Shown: piece by piece, positions 63,910 through 64,000 of the stretch
Numbering within the stretch: the stretch's first letter is position 1
Layout of the letters: the number at the start of each line of letters is the position of its first letter
From: an uncultured Alphaproteobacteria bacterium
Lineage (GTDB): Bacteria > Pseudomonadota > Alphaproteobacteria > HIMB59 > GCA-002718135
Reading direction: 5' to 3'
DNA: 64,000 bases
Assembly (NCBI GenBank): GCA_902607435.1
Contig: CACLJX010000009.1
Coordinates: 1 to 64,000 of the forward strand
Made by a program: the position numbers and the translations under genes
The notes under the pieces: model-generated
What the model was told of the DNA's origin: nothing
Seen by the model: the letters and a program-made list of their open reading frames with translations, nothing else
Databases searched by the model: none

Positions 63910-64000
63910 ATGAATAACAATTTACAAAAAGCAAAACTTGAACCCGTATGGCATACTAACAAATTCATTTTTGCATTAATTTTTTTTCTAGTAACTTTAT
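63910..64000 (+). CDS. Branched-chain amino-acid ABC transporter permease, LivM type (partial)
   Basis: The ATG at 63910 follows the LivH gene by three bases and opens a frame that is cut by the window end after 30 codons. The visible start reads hydrophilic (NNNLQKAKLEPVWHTNKF) and then turns into a first membrane helix (IFALIFFLVTL), which fits a LivM-type permease at the usual position in this operon. Identification rests on context more than on motifs. Confidence 0.6.
   Translation, partial: MNNNLQKAKLEPVWHTNKFIFALIFFLVTL

Overview
The window is strongly A+T-rich and densely coded, with many genes overlapping by 1-20 bases and almost no spacer. Gene content and order point to an alphaproteobacterium with a streamlined genome, most likely a marine SAR11-like or HIMB59/AEGEAN-169-like lineage. 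The order-based evidence is scpA-scpB, yajC-secD-secF, uvrA/ssb/gyrA/coaD, recG divergent from sdhE-mfd, and mltB-rlpA-dacA-tmk-holB-metG-tatD-MBL, all familiar alphaproteobacterial clusters. The lineage is inferred from gene order and composition, not from a phylogeny.

Positions 1-35.8 kb are mainly core functions: chromosome segregation (ScpAB), a class III aminotransferase, an FKBP-rhodanese fusion lipoprotein, an amino-acid ABC pair without ATPase, Sec accessory subunits, UvrA, SSB, GyrA, CoaD, tRNA-Lys, RecG, SdhE, Mfd, tRNA-Ser, and a long plus-strand run from a MltB-type lytic transglycosylase to a pterin dehydratase. Minus-strand YbaK and a DUF2938-like membrane protein close this part.

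Positions 35.8-38.7 kb form a small accessory islet: a tyrosine recombinase with an 8-6-8 inverted repeat just ahead of its start, a CobB-type sirtuin, a small secreted protein and a small CxxC membrane protein. It ends at an M50 protease.

Positions 39.4-64 kb are dominated by uptake and catabolism. There is a complete polar amino-acid/opine-type ABC importer with a DadA-like FAD oxidase. A sugar locus has a binding protein, two permeases, a NagB-like protein and a ROK kinase on the minus strand, and GH4, Gfo/Idh/MocA and cupin genes on the plus strand. A TRAP-TAXI system follows, then an aminotransferase, a creatinase-like M24 protein and a PhyH dioxygenase. The 5-oxoprolinase genes pxpA and pxpBC are divergent, and a branched-chain amino-acid ABC system runs off the window end. 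Two unrelated importers carry an intrinsic terminator between binding-protein and permease genes, which would favour high binding-protein expression.

No CRISPR array, rRNA, insertion sequence or prophage was seen. The least explained elements are the FKBP-rhodanese fusion with a degenerate rhodanese loop, the integrase-sirtuin islet with its palindrome, and the sugar locus whose NagB and ROK homologues lack family hallmark residues.
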